Assembly: GCA_012515725.1 (NCBI GenBank)
Contig: JAAYXU010000011.1
Span: 1-5,414, forward strand
Origin: Clostridiales bacterium
GTDB taxonomy: Bacteria > Bacillota > Clostridia > Christensenellales > UMGS416
Direction: 5' to 3'
Length of the DNA: 5,414 bases
Under the pieces are notes generated by a model. The model worked only from the letters and a program-made list of their open reading frames with translations. It was not told where the DNA came from and did not search any database. Below are positions 4,722 through 5,414 of the stretch, in pieces (the first letter of the stretch is position 1; the number at the start of each line of letters is the position of its first letter). The translations under genes were made by a program, and so were the position numbers.

Positions 4722-5414
4722 TATGGGATCGCTGCGGAGAAGAGCTGGCTCTTGTGGAGGCCGGACTGGGCGCGGGGATAACGGACCCTGATATTCCGTC
4801 GCCGCTTCGTGAATCGATGGCTTACAGCCTGCTGGCGGGAGGAAAGCGCCTCAGGCCCATACTGCTTATGAAGAGCTGCGTATGCTTCGGGGGGACGCTG
4901 GAGGACACCGTGCCGCTGGCATGCGCGCTGGAAATGATCCATACCTATTCGCTGATCCACGACGACCTGCCGGTCATGGACGACGATTCGCTGCGACGGG
5001 GTCACGCCACAAATCATATAATATACGGCGAGGCGATGGCGCTGCTGGCGGGAGATGCGCTGCTGAATCTGGCGTACGAGACTATGATCGCGCATATCCC
5101 CTCGGGCGAGCCGCAGCGCAGCCGGTACCTGTCAGCAATGGCCCGGATTGCCGAAGCGGCGGGCGCTACCGGTATGGTCGGCGGGCAGTGCCTCGATATA
5201 TGCCCGGCCGACGGGAATCGCGGGCGCGCAGCGCTGGCCGAAATGCACCGCCGCAAGACCGGGAGGCTTTTTACCGCGGCGATCACGGCGGGAGCGCTGC
5301 TGGCGGGCGCAGGAGCCGGGCAGATGGCCTGCGCGGAAGAATATGCGGATCATATGGGGCTCCTTTTTCAGATCGTCGACGATCTGCTGGACGCGACGGG
5401 CAGCGCCGAACGGA
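4718..5414 (+). CDS. ispA: Farnesyl diphosphate synthase (polyprenyl synthetase family), 3'-truncated
   Basis: The frame is open from the ATG at 4718 to the window edge, giving 232 residues of an expected 290-300. The enzyme condenses dimethylallyl or geranyl diphosphate with isopentenyl diphosphate, using Mg2+. Visible marks are the substrate-binding LLAGGKRLRP (38-47), the first Asp-rich motif HDDLPVMDDD (81-90, DDxxxxD) followed by LRRG, YGEAMALLAGDAL (103-115), GMVGGQCLDI (152-161), RRKTGRL and the second Asp-rich motif FQIVDDLLD (217-225). Tyr77, five residues before the first motif, and the two-residue insertion in that motif agree with bacterial farnesyl diphosphate synthases, but product length is not proven; a geranylgeranyl product is possible. 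The start overlaps the xseB stop by four bases and has only a distant purine-rich site (about 4695-4706), so coupling is likely. The segment ATNHIIYGE differs from the common PTNHKVFGE. dxs is the expected next gene in this arrangement. Confidence 0.93.
   Translation, partial: MIWDRCGEELALVEAGLGAGITDPDIPSPLRESMAYSLLAGGKRLRPILLMKSCVCFGGTLEDTVPLACALEMIHTYSLIHDDLPVMDDDSLRRGHATNHIIYGEAMALLAGDALLNLAYETMIAHIPSGEPQRSRYLSAMARIAEAAGATGMVGGQCLDICPADGNRGRAALAEMHRRKTGRLFTAAITAGALLAGAGAGQMACAEEYADHMGLLFQIVDDLLDATGSAER

Noticed and set aside
1..5414. Mobile element, phage, CRISPR or defence system
   Set aside because: All identified genes are conserved chromosomal genes in one direction with similar GC-rich composition. 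I saw no transposase, integrase, terminal repeats or spaced direct repeats.

Overview
This window looks like a chromosomal housekeeping segment from a spore-forming, GC-rich member of the Firmicutes (class Clostridia or a close relative). The evidence is the 3' end of a spoIIIAH-type sporulation gene followed by asp23, amaP, a DUF2273 gene, nusB, folD, xseA, xseB and an ispA-type prenyl synthase, all on the + strand. In Bacillus subtilis the spoIIIA operon lies upstream of accB-accC-yqhY-nusB-folD-xseA-xseB-ispA-dxs. Here the accBC pair is absent, and two small membrane-protein genes sit between the yqhY/asp23 homologue and nusB. The species cannot be named from this sequence alone.

Layout: (1) 1-528 is the C-terminal part of SpoIIIAH, cut by the left edge. 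(2) 529-582 is a short gap with a near-consensus sigma-A promoter, which probably separates the sporulation operon from the vegetative operon. (3) 583-1914 holds an envelope module: the Asp23-family protein, the membrane anchor AmaP and a two-helix DUF2273 protein. A 145-base gap rich in inverted repeats (985-1129) lies between asp23 and amaP. (4) 1915-2349 is nusB, followed by a 69-base gap with a GC-rich hairpin and a -10-like hexamer. (5) 2419-5414 is a tightly packed run of folD, xseA, xseB and ispA, whose genes overlap by 4 or 8 bases. The last gene is cut by the right edge.

Functionally, SpoIIIAH belongs to the mother-cell side of the forespore feeding-tube channel. Asp23, AmaP and DUF2273 form a membrane-associated module of poorly known function. 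NusB acts in rRNA antitermination. FolD supplies one-carbon folates, XseA and XseB form exonuclease VII, and IspA makes farnesyl diphosphate for the isoprenoid pathway. The overlaps suggest translational coupling of the last four genes. I see no mobile element, CRISPR array, tRNA or rRNA gene, and no clearly novel system. The most interesting parts are the regulatory gaps and the membrane module placed between sporulation and growth genes.
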